Source of the DNA: Dermacentor variabilis | Lineage: Eukaryota; Arthropoda; Arachnida; Ixodida; Ixodidae | DNA: 64,000 nt | Assembly (NCBI RefSeq): GCF_050947875.1 | Contig: NC_134568.1 | Location: forward strand, 217,095,673-217,159,672 | Direction of reading: 5' to 3' | Shown: positions 44,956 to 56,560 of the stretch, in pieces | Layout: each line of letters opens with the position of its first letter | How positions within the stretch are numbered: the stretch's first letter is position 1 | Translations under genes and position numbers: made by a program | The notes under the pieces: generated by a model | The model's database searches: none | What the model saw: the letters and a program-made list of their open reading frames with translations, nothing else | What the model was told of the DNA's origin: nothing

Positions 44956-45998
44956 GTAAGGTGTTGACCGTGTTTTGTTATGTTGTGCCATGCTCAAGTT
45001 CAGTACGGACTTGTGGGACGTCGTTTTCATGAAGTTCTGTTGTTATGCGTATAGTTGTTAATTGTTATGTTGTGCCATGTGCATGTTCAGTACGGACTTG
45101 GGGGACGTCGTTTTCATGAAGTTCTGTTGTTATGCGTATAGTTGTTAGTTGTTATGTTGTGCCATGCTCAAGTTCAGTACGGACTCGTGGGACGTCGTTT
45201 TCATGAAGTTTTGTTGTTATGCGTATAGTTGTTAGTTGTTATGTTGTGCCATGCTCAAGTTCAGTACGGACTTGTGGGACGTCGTTTTCATGAAGCTTTG
45301 TATTATGCGTATAGTTGTTAGTTGTTATGTTGTGCCATGTGCATGTTCAGTACGGACTTGGGGGACGTCGTTTTCATGAAGTTCTGTTGTTATGCGTATA
45401 GTTGTTAGTTGTTATGTTGTGCCATGTGCATGTTCAGTACGGACTTGGGGGACGTCGTTTTCATGAAGTTCTGTTGTTATGCGTATAGTTGTTAGTTGTT
45501 ATGTTGTGCCATGCTCAAGTTCAGTACGGACTCGTGGGACGTCGTTTTCATGAAGTTTTGTTGTTATGCGTATAGTTGTTAGTTGTTATGTTGTGCCATG
45601 CTCAAGTTCAGTACGGACTTGTGGGACGTCGTTTTCATGAAGCTTTGTATTATGCGTATAGTTGTTAGTTGTTATGTTGTGCCATGTGCATGTTCAGTAC
45701 GGACTTGGGGGACGTCGTTTTCATGAAGTTCTGTTGTTATGCGTATAGTTGTTAGTTGTTATGTTGTGCCATGTGCATGTTCAGTACGGACTTGGGGGAC
45801 GTCGTTTTCATGAAGTTCTGTTGTTATGCGTATAGTTGTTAGTTGTTATGTTGTGCCATGCTCAAGTTCAGTACGGACTTGTGGGACGTCGTTTTCATGA
45901 AGTTCTGTTGTTAGTCCAACCACCTTCCTGTCGCTTTGTCTATGTCTGCTTCTTGATTTTTTTCTACTTTCAAGTATGCTGGCGTTCTCCTAGTATAA
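44956..45998 (+). mobile_element. Penelope P3, 3' UTR resumed after element C
   Basis: GTAAGGTGTTGACCGTGTTT continues the P3 sequence broken at 36561. P2, read on the minus strand, has the uninterrupted version (GTAAGGTATTGACCGTG). It contains the amplified 87-bp repeat and ends near 45998 after TTTCTACTTTCAAGTATGCT. Confidence 0.75.
44977..45915 (+). repeat. 87-bp tandem array, ~10.8 units, with higher-order pattern
   Basis: Units begin GTTATGTTGTGCCATG at 44977, 45064, 45151, 45238, 45324, 45411, 45498, 45585, 45671, 45758 and 45845. Periods are 87 bp except two of 86. Variants follow a four-unit cycle of 347 bp (45151 matches 45498, and so on). P2 has only one such unit. Confidence 0.95.
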
Positions 45999-46167
45999 CC
46001 ATGTACCAACTAGCCCAACAATCCACTCTCATGATTTTATTCCAATATCCTGACGTCAAATTTCCCTGACCGCCGTCGTATCGAATCAGGCGGTGACCCG
46101 CAGCGTTGTGTGAAGATCAACCCAATGAGACGCAGTCCTCGTTCATAGGCGGTCACTTTTGTTTCGC

Positions 46168-46196
46168 TGACAAGAGGCGAGGAGCGCCTCTTGTCA
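46168..46196. repeat. Perfect 12-bp-arm hairpin
   Basis: TGACAAGAGGCG, a 5-base loop, then its exact complement. No T run follows, so I do not call it a terminator. Confidence 0.7.
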
Positions 46197-46199
46197 AGA

Positions 46200-46479
46200 T
46201 GGAGACGTGAAGAAGTGGAGAGCTAGCTTAATGAAAAAGACTAGTTCAAGCGCAGAACCAGCGATTCCAAGTTGAGACCTTTCCTCACATTACGACGCGC
46301 CTGTCGCAATGACAGTGTTTGTGGCTGATGTATTTAGATGATTTCGTAATAATCCATGTCAGATGCGATAAAGTAGTATCGCGTGGCTTGGAAAAATGTC
46401 AGACGAACTTTAAAGAGAAGGACAATATAAGTGGAAAGCACATCACGAATTCATACATTCAGTGGTTAAAGTCACGTTT
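46200..46479 (+). other. Unassigned; possible RT-like scrap
   Basis: A short frame at 46319-46501 reads YLDDFVIIH then GLEKCQTNFKEK. It faintly resembles the Penelope YVDD box and the block after it. Too short to call. Confidence 0.25.
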
Positions 46480-47800
46480 CAACAACAATAAATTGGGATG
46501 AATGAAACCTGGCTCAGTGAACAGGAAAAAAATAATTCTAGATCGGAGATGAAAGTAATCGAGAGCGACTTGAAAGGTGGTTCATTAGGTCCTAGAAATC
46601 GGCGTGAAATGGGCGGGATTTTCGCGTATAAGTATCGATGAGGCTGTCGGCAACGTATTTCGGAAGTTCTAAGCACTAAAGTAATGCCTCTCGTTCCAGG
46701 AGAACTATAGCCGCCGAAGCTTGTATGCTGCCGCACCGGAGAATAGAGCACGGCCAAATTACAAGATTGGATGAGCGTACATTCGCTATGTCATCGAAAG
46801 TGATTCTGTTCGCATACCTGATCGGTGGTTGCTTAACTTATGCAAGATAACGATTGCACATACCCCTATTATCGCAACGTATTAGATATACTGGCACTAA
46901 TTCAAAGATCCGCCACAAATAATTCCATGGTGCTTGATTGACTCTACTTGTGGGAGATCTTTCAAATGATAATTAAGCGATATGTGCACTGCATCTTCAA
47001 CGGGGAAAACAAGAATAACATTTATTCGCGTTCGTGGCTAAATATATGCTATATTCTGTCAGTATTATAGTCGGTTCTAGTTCCCTTAGGTACGACTGCA
47101 AAATCTGCTAAAAGGAGTACAGTAAATGTCACCAGCCGTAGAAAAAGCAAGGCAATGTCGTTAGCATATATGTGCGTACTCACACCTTGGTGAAGTTGGA
47201 CGGTGCTCGAAACTACCGATCCCTGACTCATACCTCTTATTTGCTTTTGTTTACGACAACAGCCGCTTTGAAGGCGGTAAAATTATCTATCTCTCAAAAA
47301 GGAATTCACTCAGGCTACGATATATCCTTGAAAGCAGTGGCCCTGCAACCGATCTATTGAATCCGTGTTCAACTCTCATAAATAATATAGAGAACTGAAG
47401 CCGCATACTGCTTTTTGTGCCCGTTGATGTGAATTCAACTTTCAAGGTCTACATGTGCATGCAATACTGAACAACCAGATTTAATGCCAGTTTGACAAGA
47501 ACTCAGTAACTTCTTTTCATTAGGGACATTTATTACATGCTCGTGAGGGACCGCTTCAGTAAGTTTCGCTACATTTGAAGTTAGAGCAATCGGCCTTCTG
47601 TTGCCGAGAGTTTACCCTGCCCCTTGCTTTTTGAACAACAGAATAATTTTGGCGATCTTTCAGTCGTATGGAATCCTTGTGTCTTTAATAGAGTAGTTTA
47701 CTAGCTTCACTAGATAATTTGGCGACCATTGGACCATATATTCAACATGGAATTTGTAATTCTATCAGGGCCAGAGGCTGCACTTGGCAATCTCAACATG
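46480..47800 (-). pseudogene. Decayed I/R1-like LINE reverse transcriptase
   Basis: Minus-strand frames, much interrupted. Near 47790: LRLPSAASGPDRITNSML, like the RLKNNTAPGPD.I.N.ML block. Near 47250-47150: GMSQGSVVSSTVQL followed by IYANDIALL, matching (T)PQGAVLSPLLFN and YADDI.L, with the catalytic pair changed to ND. Extensive stops and frameshifts indicate an old copy. No intact domain. Confidence 0.55.
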
Positions 47801-49405
47801 ACCTGCAGGGTCATGGGTAGCGTATAACGATTCTAAGCGCTTCGTCAGCGGTCAGAGCTGCGCTCTGCCTCCGTTATCATCACGGCCTGGTGGTCGGATA
47901 CGTGAGCAGTGCATGATCAGAAAGTCATAGAATCTAGCGAAATGAATCGCAGGGGAAAATTCCGAAGAAGCTGCGTAGTCCAAGAAAGCTGGCGTAAAAC
48001 CAAGTTTGAAGTCGCGTTGTGAACCGGTGAATGAGGGCTCAACTATTGGGCCGTAGTTCTTGCATAGCTGATGAGGGGAATTAGTGCGAAAAAAGTACAT
48101 GCAACAGAAGGGGAAACGAATCGCACAAACGTAATGCATGCGTCCAAACGCATTGTCAGGCATGCACGCAGACATACAGCACTGCCACAGGATGACGCGT
48201 GTACATCAAGGGCGTGTGCTTAAGAATTCATATTCTGACGTGTGCAGTGCGATTAAACAGTTGTACGTAGCGCTTGTCTTCATCTCCCCTTCGGTTGCGC
48301 GTCTCTCTTGTTGCGCTAATTCCCCTCATCAGTCGTGTGTGAGCCGGTATTTTAAATACTGAAGCAAGCGACTTCGAGGACGCCATTGCATGTCGGATGT
48401 CAAGATTATGGAGTCTTCATAAAATTTAATTGAAAGTCTCTTTTTAAAACGAGGGAATTAAATAACACACGTTTGTTTTAGTATTTAAGGAGGCAATAAA
48501 AAATTATTTCTCATGGTACTCATCTTCCGCGCACGTAGCAGTACATTTCAAGATTGCTGCAAGCAATTTTCTAGTTACGTGGATAATGCAGCATTTTTCG
48601 CCAAGCAGCTTTCCTCCTTTGATAAGCTCGTGTGCAGTCAGACTAGAGGAGTAACGTTTAGCTGACTGGACTAGAAATAGAGATGTTTGTCTGGACAGAT
48701 GTAGGGCTGAACAAATATTAAAGCAGGTTAAACAACGTGCGCCCTAGAACCAGCAGTTGCGGAGCACATCTGGGCCCTTCAACTGCTAGAACGTGATAAT
48801 TGGATAAGCAGTATTTAAACTTTTCGTAATCAGCAAAGGCTTTCCCTTGTCTTTTAATTGATGTTACTGGGCAGTCAACTTCAAAGAACAAGATGGTCAC
48901 TGTTTGTAGCAAAATCAATTGTGGACCAAAATTTCACGGCAACACTAGCGCTAGAAAACTTTTAATCTAACACTGTGCGAGAATGTATCACGTACGAAAG
49001 GAACATTGTCTAACATTGAGGCAGAATAGATTCTTTCTGCCATTCAATCCCATATAGAAGTGTACCACAAGTGCATATATTCTTAATCTGCATGAAGCGC
49101 GATGGGAGTTAAATGTCCCCAGTAAGGCTTACCTCATGTTTGCAGGTAGCGACAAAAGTATAGCACAATTGGTATCACGAACGCTAGCAGGGGAAATACA
49201 CGTTCTACATGAAAAATGGACGGTAAGATTGGAGACAGGTCTATCGCCAAAATTTCCTTCTCTGATCACTCCACCGCTCATACCAGTCGGTTAGTCCCGT
49301 CCTTTTTTTTGACATGGTGTGTGTGAACGTTAATTGTGCGATAGCTTGCAAAACCGGTCTGCTGCTGGGTTAGTATAACAAGATCATGCGTAATCTACTA
49401 ATTCG
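47801..49405. other. Unassigned sequence
   Basis: Two open frames (47852-48175 and 48718-48918, both minus) have no motif I recognise. No repeat boundary identified. Confidence 0.35.
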
Positions 49406-49433
49406 TAGAGGAGAGAGAGAGAGAGAGAGAAAG
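49406..49433. repeat. (GA)n microsatellite
   Basis: A short pure GA tract, about 24 bp. Confidence 0.9.
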
Positions 49434-49479
49434 ACGCGATCATGATTGAGGCTAAAGTGCTTTTGTAGAGAAAAGGCTA

Positions 49480-49977
49480 AACCCCATGAGGGCGATTTTG
49501 TGCGCGACGGCGACGAGCGACAAAACTGGCCGTCGCTTGAACAGATCGCCCGATCGCTCGGTTCTAGAAATCTAGAATTCGTCGCTCGTCGCCCGGAAGT
49601 GCTATGAGCGACTAGCCAATAGCGCGAAGCCAGAAATGGGTGTACATCGCTCAGATACTACCGATGGCCGCACGGAAGGAGCAAACGATTGAATTTTTCT
49701 ACGTGGAAGGGTAAGAACCTACTGCGAGACCCTCAGAAATATCTTATGCTGCTTTTTACAGTAAAATACACCAACTTAAATTAATAAAGCACGCGTCACG
49801 TTAGTTTCGGCACGTATATTGCTGCCCTCATACCGGCAATACCGGGCAGACGTCACTCAATATCGTCGCTCGCATGGGGTACGACTTGTAGCCATTTTGT
49901 AGGCGACCAGCGAACGCGACAGCCATCTCAATCACGTCGCTTGTCGCTTTCGCGTGCAAGATCGCTTGCATGGGGTT
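49480..49977. mobile_element. 498-bp MITE with AACCCCATG ends
   Basis: The left end AACCCCATGAGGGCGATTTT and the right end, complemented, AACCCCATGCAAGCGATCTT continue inward as paired CGACGAGCGAC / CGACAAGCGAC words (about 45-bp imperfect terminal repeats). No ORF. Target duplication not resolved. Confidence 0.75.
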
Positions 49978-50385
49978 TGTGCTTAAGGGAGAGCTTCTGC
50001 ACGGGTCATCTCAGTTTTGATGGACACTAGCTGCGGTGTTTAGAAACTGAGAACAACGTTTGATGATTGATGAATAATCGCAGAATTTATATTTATATTT
50101 ACAGTCGAATACGGAGGCGACTGCTGCTTTATTCTTCAATTCGAGAAACGCTGCACGAACAAATTGCTAAGGGGTTGGACGTGTAGAGGATCCAGCGGTG
50201 AAATTGTGAGACATTGTTTTATTTGTACGTCTGAGGGCAGGATAAAAAGAAGTTAAAAAATTACCGACGATTACGTTACTTCCTAATGCGAAATTTGAGC
50301 GCAGCAAATAAGCTGTTTCACCTTTTCGATAGATTGAGGCAAAGAAATCGAGCAACACATGTATGCGCTATCACAGATTTTTTTT
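49978..50385. other. Unassigned spacer
   Basis: AT-rich, no recognisable feature. Confidence 0.35.
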
Positions 50386-50559
50386 TTATATTTCCCGTAC
50401 TCCTGGATCATCTCGACGGCGGCGACGGTAAGCTTCTGCTTCGGCGGCACGCACCTCTGGATTCTGACGGCGACGGCGCTGGGCCTCTGCTCTGGCAGCT
50501 CGTTTAGCAGCAGCAGCAGCAGCAGCAGACGGAGGACTTCCATCGGTCGTCTCGCTCAT
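50386..50559 (-). CDS. N-terminal fragment of an Arg/Glu/Ala-rich repeat protein
   Basis: 57 codons from ATG at 50559 to TAA at 50386. It starts MSETTDGSPPS, has seven Ala encoded by (GCT)7, then KRAARAEAQRRRRQNPEV and RAAEAEAYRRRRRDDPG: a charged repeat of about 17 residues with R-rich and A/E-rich halves. I associate this with a large tick family of low-complexity repeat proteins; function unknown. The stop comes early, before a 10-base A run (minus strand), so either the copy is truncated or it is a first exon. Relatives lie at 11807-12001 and 59113-59518. Confidence 0.5.
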   Translation of the reverse strand: MSETTDGSPPSAAAAAAAKRAARAEAQRRRRQNPEVRAAEAEAYRRRRRDDPGVREI

Positions 50560-50592
50560 GGCTCAGAAAGAACTGGCAGATAATTTCGCAGT

Positions 50593-50768
50593 GGCGAACG
50601 GCAGCGGCAATTTCGGCTCGGGCGGTGCACATATACAGATCCGCCGCCACCGATCTGGCTCTCTGATTGCCACCGCACAGGGCGAACGGCAGCGGCAATT
50701 TCGGCTCGGGCGGTGCACATATACAGATCCGCCGCCACCGATCTGGCTCTCTGATTGCCACCGCACAG
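50593..50768 (+). repeat. 88-bp tandem duplication
   Basis: Two almost identical units start GGCGAACGGCAGCGGCAATT at 50593 and 50681. They lie just upstream (on the minus strand) of the ATG of the Arg/Glu/Ala-rich ORF, so they could be duplicated promoter sequence. Confidence 0.9.
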
Positions 50769-51835
50769 GGGTTGCATTGGAGGAGGAGCGAAGAAAGGAA
50801 TTAAGTTCGAGCCGGCGCTTTGACAACCGGAGACTCGCAGGAAGAGGGGGGAGGGGGGCGGCGTGTACACCCAGCGGCAAACGATGGGGGCAGAAGCGCG
50901 CGCAGCAAGCGGACAACACGATAAAGGGAGGAGGTAAGAGATAGCAGCGACTGACTGATGCCGCTGACGCCGATAGTGAGTCAACCCCAGCTGCGGAGTT
51001 GGTTTCAGGGACAACGCCGCCGATGCCGACACAAACAATATGATACCCTCGCTTCCGCAGCGCTAAGAACCAGGTCTAGCCGTGGGAAGGTGGTCACGTA
51101 TTCGTCGACGTGCCGGGGCCTACGTGAAATAACCGGCGCGTCGGCAACTGAAGAGCACCCTATCCGCCACACAAGAACAGGGGGGGGGACCCTTTCCTCC
51201 TCTTTCTGCATGGCGGCGACGGTGTTCTATGCAGTCACGTTATCTTGACTCTCTAGCGGCGTCAGCGGCATCCAGCGGTATCAGTCGGTCGCTGCTAGCG
51301 CTGGGGGGATGAAAGGGGGGCGGAGCTGGTTACGAGGCCGACGACAACGCCGACGACGACGCGAAACCCAGGAACGGACGCCAAAGAGCTGCGCTCTAAA
51401 ATATAAAGCTGAATTTACTAATCGCATAATAAATAAATAATCTCATGGCTTTGTATGAAACAAATGGGCTTACATTCAAGAAAGAACCAAAGATATAACA
51501 CCAGAAAGGAGCAGCAGGACTAAAGGAAAAAGAAGCTTCCGCATTGAGGGAACCGGCAGTGGTGGTCAATATTATAAAAGTGCAGCAAATGCTGAAAACG
51601 GCGATGAAGCGCGAAAAGCGGGCGAGAGATCCCGCACAACTACGTTCTTTGATGGGCATGCCGTGCGATAACGGCGCATCTGGTCTTTCACTGTGCATTA
51701 TTAATGAAGTGCGTCTTAGCGATAGAGTAATTTGTGCTCGAGAAGGTATGAACCCATACCAGCCGTGCGAGAAAGCAACGCTCATTCTTGAGAGTAGAGA
51801 AAGAAGTTGAAATATCGAATGAGGCCGGCCGAGTG

Positions 51836-51836
<1 letters not shown>
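50769..51836. other. GC-rich upstream region, then spacer
   Basis: 50769-51400 is CpG-rich, with GGCGGCGACGG-type words and G runs (51180-51190), and may be the 5' region of the repeat-protein locus. 51400-51836 is ordinary sequence. No gene named. Confidence 0.3.
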
Positions 51837-52569
<733 letters not shown>

Positions 52570-53150
52570 ATGACGATTTTTATTTGCACCTTCCTTTGAA
52601 ACGGGACGGTGAGTAATAGAGATCTAGCCTGCTCTGTCTAATCAGGTTTTACTACATCCATTGCAGTCTAGCATTCGGCCAATCTCTCGGTGACCGTTTA
52701 GTTATTCATTTAAACCTCTGTCTCTATAATGTAGAGGTACCTATGTCTGTAAGGACTCCAGTTCTCCCAATCTCTTCCCTGCTTTTATTCGGCGAATACT
52801 GTAAACGTTGCTTGCGTATCTCGACTGCTGACCAGTTAATGCTTCCATCCTCTTTGAATCCCAGTGCTTCTGGAAAGCGGGTGTTTCCTACGGGTTTTGC
52901 TGGGTGAATATCTTGGCATTAGATTACTACGTGCTGCAGTCGTTTCCGGACTTTTACTGCAGCAGGCGCATGCCTCGTGCTGTTGCGAATATTTGCTCCG
53001 GCATGTTTTTGCCTTCAGGCAGCCAGCTCGGGCCTCAAATAGTAGACACTGCGCTTTGTGTTATCGTACAGGTTCTCACTTCTTATTTCTTTCTTGGCGC
53101 GTTTGTAAATATCCATGGTCTTTTTTGGTTCCATCCTTTGCACCCAAATG
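52570..53150 (-). pseudogene. Decayed LINE ORF2 C-terminus
   Basis: Minus-strand frames near 52800-52880 resemble the tail LPEALGFKEDGSINWSAVEI found at the C-terminus of I/R1-like LINEs. Near 53060-53090, VRT.TI.QS.V..LRPE resembles the stretch before their zinc knuckle. Frames are broken. I also recall this block as a common tick dispersed repeat. Assignment is tentative. Confidence 0.4.
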
Positions 53151-53289
53151 ATGACTTCCCTCTAGACACGCTGTGCCATCTAGTGGCGCCGCCGCGAAGT
53201 CCGCGTGTGGCGTGTGTCTCAATATATAAGACGTGGGCTAGATTCCGCCCTCTACCTGATAAATCTTAAAGGTCTTTTTTTTAGTTGTT

Positions 53290-53560
53290 GAAGAGTGGCA
53301 CATACCCAGTGACCGAGGTTGGTGGGAAAGAGGTTATACGGACAAACATACGTACCACAAAGTGCGTGAATTTACCAAATAATGCTAATCGCACTAAAAC
53401 ATGTCCGACGGTTGGTTTCGAAGCCGGTTCCCTCAGCACAGAAGCCCGATGTTCTATCCGTTAGACCACGGACTAATCAGAGACTCAAGTTGGCGTGAAA
53501 GAGGTTAGATCCATAGATACCGTAAACTGCTTGAAGTATCCTAAGAATGCTAATCACATT
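53290..53560 (-). repeat. Dispersed repeat with tRNA-like head
   Basis: The minus strand at about 53477-53410 reads TGGTCTAACGGATAGAACAT (A-box-like) and CCGGCTTCGAAACC (B-box-like). It is flanked by two diverged copies of GTTGGCGTGAAAGAGGTTAG ... AATGCTAATC(A/G)CA, about 180 bp apart. It looks like a tRNA-derived SINE or tRNA pseudogene in a small duplication. The acceptor stem does not pair well, so it is not a working tRNA. Confidence 0.5.
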
Positions 53561-54461
53561 AAAAAGAAGAAGTCCTGGTGCACTCTCTCTCCGGTACGTG
53601 AGTGAATCAAAGCAGCACAAGAAGCTTTTACAACATAGTAATTCACTGTCAACGAAGGTCGAAGCTGAGCAGCATTGACTTCGTCTTGCAACGAATTCAC
53701 GGCTACTGTAAGATCTTCGTGATCAAGAATGTCTGTTTCCGTTTTTTGTGTGTGCCCAATATTGCTCGGGGGAACAGTTTCCCTTGAAAATATTTTTCTT
53801 CAATACTCGAGTCTCTCGGAATCAGGTTACCTTTTCAATCGTTCTTCGCTGTCCGAATCAACGAAACGAGCTGAAGTACATATCACCAACACTGACAGGA
53901 AAATCTATAAGGTGGCTGCCGACTGCATAATTACATTACGAGGCCTCAGTTCCGCGAGAGCGGAAGAAATTGCGTCGCTTTTATTGCGACCACTTCAAAA
54001 CGCGCGCATCATGCAGCTTGGCTTCCGACATCGCGCAGGTTTGGATGTGCTGTAAGCACTCGTTCGCTAGTCGGTCTTGATGTGGTTGAAAGTCGCACAA
54101 TGACCGTCTGCGAAGGCTGACCGTAAGCCACCCCTAAATCGCCCCTTCCGTCCTTCTTCATTTGACACAGATTTAGCGTGGTCTTCTGCTGTCACTTCCG
54201 TATAGGAACGCAAGCGGTCTGTCTCACTATCTCTATCGTCTTGTCCCGTACAGAGTGCTAGAGCACTCAGTTGTCAGCGGCTCGGGTGAGTATACGTGTG
54301 TCAGTGGCGTGCATGGTGGTGTGTGCATGATACCACGTGACCACCGCGTCGGCTTTCCGTGACGGAACGAGCCACCTGCTTCACGTCCGAAACCATGCTG
54401 CACTTGGCACGCGTTATTTACCGGTCGCATTGAAATTATTATTAAATGCTGATGACTTACG
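53561..54461. other. Unassigned sequence
   Basis: No gene or element recognised. Confidence 0.35.
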
Positions 54462-54664
54462 TGTCATAAGTACTATCTGGTTATGAAGCACGCCGTAGTG
54501 GGAGACTACGGATTATTCTGACTACCTGCATGGGGTTCTTTAACATGCACTTAATGCATGGTACGCGAGCGTCTTTGCATTGCGCCCCATCGGGATGCGA
54601 CCTTGTGGCCCTCGACCTTGTGCTCAGCAGTGCAACGCCATAGCTACAGAGCTACCGCGGTAGG
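54462..54664 (-). mobile_element. tRNA-derived SINE, copy S4
   Basis: Minus-strand copy. The head is the complement of CATAGCTACAGAGCTACCGC; the body is the complement of CGCCGTAGTGGGAGACTACG. The B box is degraded. Same family as S1. Confidence 0.65.
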
Positions 54665-55667
54665 TCGAATTAAAGTGAGATGTAAACAGTTACCTGTTAC
54701 GTTCTTGAGGAACTGAAGATTCATAAACGAAATTGCTGGAACAACTGTTCATTGGGAAAAAATTAAAAGACCATATTTGGTGCGGGTACTCCTAAGCCTC
54801 ATCGTTCCTATACCCTTGTGACGGAAAGTGTAAGCGAAGAAATGAACTCACAGGTGCTTCATGGGTGTAAGGAAATAGGCGTAATTAATAAATAGGTATA
54901 AAGAAGAGTGACAAGGAACCATTGGGCTGTAACCTCTCATTACTTGCGGCGAAGTTCGGAAAGAAATGAGCAGCGAGGGGCATTGCGCAATCTAAGGCAA
55001 GTCCACTCTTGCATGCTGGGTGGAAGCATGTACGCATTCTCCACCCGAGGGACTCATTTATCCACGACGAATGGCGGCCGTATAGCTGAGCGAAGAACAA
55101 ATGTTGCGCCTGTGTCAGTTGCTGTCGAAAGGCGTCGTCTTCAGTAGCCCAGGGGACACTGTGGAAGAAAAGGCGCGATACGTACAGCCTTTTTCGAAAG
55201 TATACGGGCTACGTTGCCAGCGACCGCCAGGCTGGCTCGCGCTTTTAAAGAGAGTTCTGCGGTATGCCGTATATAAGTTCCATTTGAAAAGAACACTTTT
55301 GCTCACCACTTAGCGTATGGAACGTCAGAAGCGCCGCGGGAATAAGCGCACCACAATTAGCCGAAACGCCTATCTATATATTGAAGGCGATGCGTATACT
55401 CTTGACAAAGGCTTACGCTACTGCTCGTTTTGTTGCTATCAGCGTAGAAATTATCCGACGATTTGGCCGAGAGCAGCAAATTACAAATTGCAATACATTA
55501 CAAAAGGCACCTAGCTTGTTTTCGCGGATACTTAATGGTGAGCCTGTGCAGCGTATACTGGATTTGCACGTCACGCTTGAGAGAGAGGAAAAAAAGAGAG
55601 AGCGAGAGTGGGGGAAGGGCTCTTTAATGGATCCTATAGAGGTTTACCTTTTAGTATGCCTAGCATC
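54665..55667. other. Unassigned sequence
   Basis: Contains short frames and a purine-rich GAGAGAGAGG tract near 55580. No recognised gene. Confidence 0.3.
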
Positions 55668-55823
55668 CATACTGAAAAAACCCCGTATTCCCCATAACTC
55701 CTATATCCAATAACATCATATGACATATAAGAAAAACGGAGTTTTGTATAGGATCCTATATTTTTCATATCGGATTATTGGATATGGGAGTTATGGGGGC
55801 ATGTGGATTTTTCAGTAGGGATG
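55668..55823. mobile_element. Small palindromic element, ~156 bp
   Basis: CATCCATACTGAAAAA at the left mirrors TTTTTCAGTAGGGATG at the right, and CCATAACTCCTATATCCAAT mirrors ATTGGATATGGGAGTTATGG. Arms are about 60 bp and imperfect. Probably a tiny MITE; target duplication not seen. Confidence 0.65.
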
Positions 55824-56024
55824 CTGCTCGAGATGTATACATAGGAGATGTACGCAGCATATTGCGTGATGTTCATCGGGAGGATAGTTCGCTGCTCGTT
55901 CTTTCATTTTCCCAGGGCGCCTCGACATTTTCCCGCTTAGCGGCAAGTCTAGCCTCGGGCTGCTCCGCCGTCTCGTTTAGGTGACTTAGCCTATATTGTC
56001 ACTTAGCGTATACACATTAATAAT

Positions 56025-56168
56025 AATATTTGGGGTTTTACGTGCCAAAACCACTTTCTGATTATGAGGCACGCCGTAGTGGAGGACTCCGGAAATTTTG
56101 ACCACCTGGGGTTCTTTAACGTGCACCTAAATCTAAGCACACGGGTGTTTTCGCATTTCGCCCCCATC
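56025..56168 (-). mobile_element. tRNA-derived SINE, copy S5 (head missing)
   Basis: GGGGTTTTACGTGCCAAAAC, then GGCACGCCGTAGTGGAGGAC and CCTGGGGTTCTTTAACGTGC: the SINE body in its best-preserved form. The tRNA head is truncated at about 56165. Confidence 0.75.
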
Positions 56169-56259
56169 AGCGTATACACATTGGCACGGCGACGCGAGTG
56201 GCTTTCTTCCGCGTCCTCTGTGCACCGACGCTTCGCCGCTGCCCTCGTCGCCTCGATAT

Positions 56260-56560
56260 ACAAGGTGTCCCAGCTAACTTTAGCCGCAGTTTGAAAATAT
56301 GCAAATGCCACGTAGCTGGACAGAACAAAGGTAATGTTGTTTGCCGTCGCTTGGAGGTACTGAAACTATTTTCTTTCATTCCGCCTAATTAGATAATTAG
56401 TCTTGATTAATTAATCAACTTCTCAAATATTATAGTTAGATGAAAAGTGTCAATTAGAAAATTGTAGAGCGACATGAAAAACTCCAGATAAAGCTTTCTG
56501 TTGCTCAATACGTGCTACATAAAAGTGTCTTTTCCGAGCGTGAAAGAAGCCCGCGAATAC
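56260..56560 (+). mobile_element. Single end of a foldback-type element
   Basis: CAAGGTGTCCCAGCTAACTT resembles the terminal CAGGGTGTTTCACGTAACTT of the foldback element at 7910. A body with GTAGAGCGACATGAAAAACT follows. No matching inverted arm was found nearby, so this is a half element or a different but related family. Confidence 0.45.

Noticed and set aside
44977..45915. CRISPR-like array
   Set aside because: Units are contiguous 87-bp repeats without unique spacers, in a eukaryotic retroelement UTR.
46168..46196. Rho-independent terminator
   Set aside because: Hairpin without a T run, and the DNA is eukaryotic.
53410..53477. Functional tRNA gene on the minus strand
   Set aside because: A- and B-box-like words are present but the acceptor stem does not pair and the element is embedded in a repeat.
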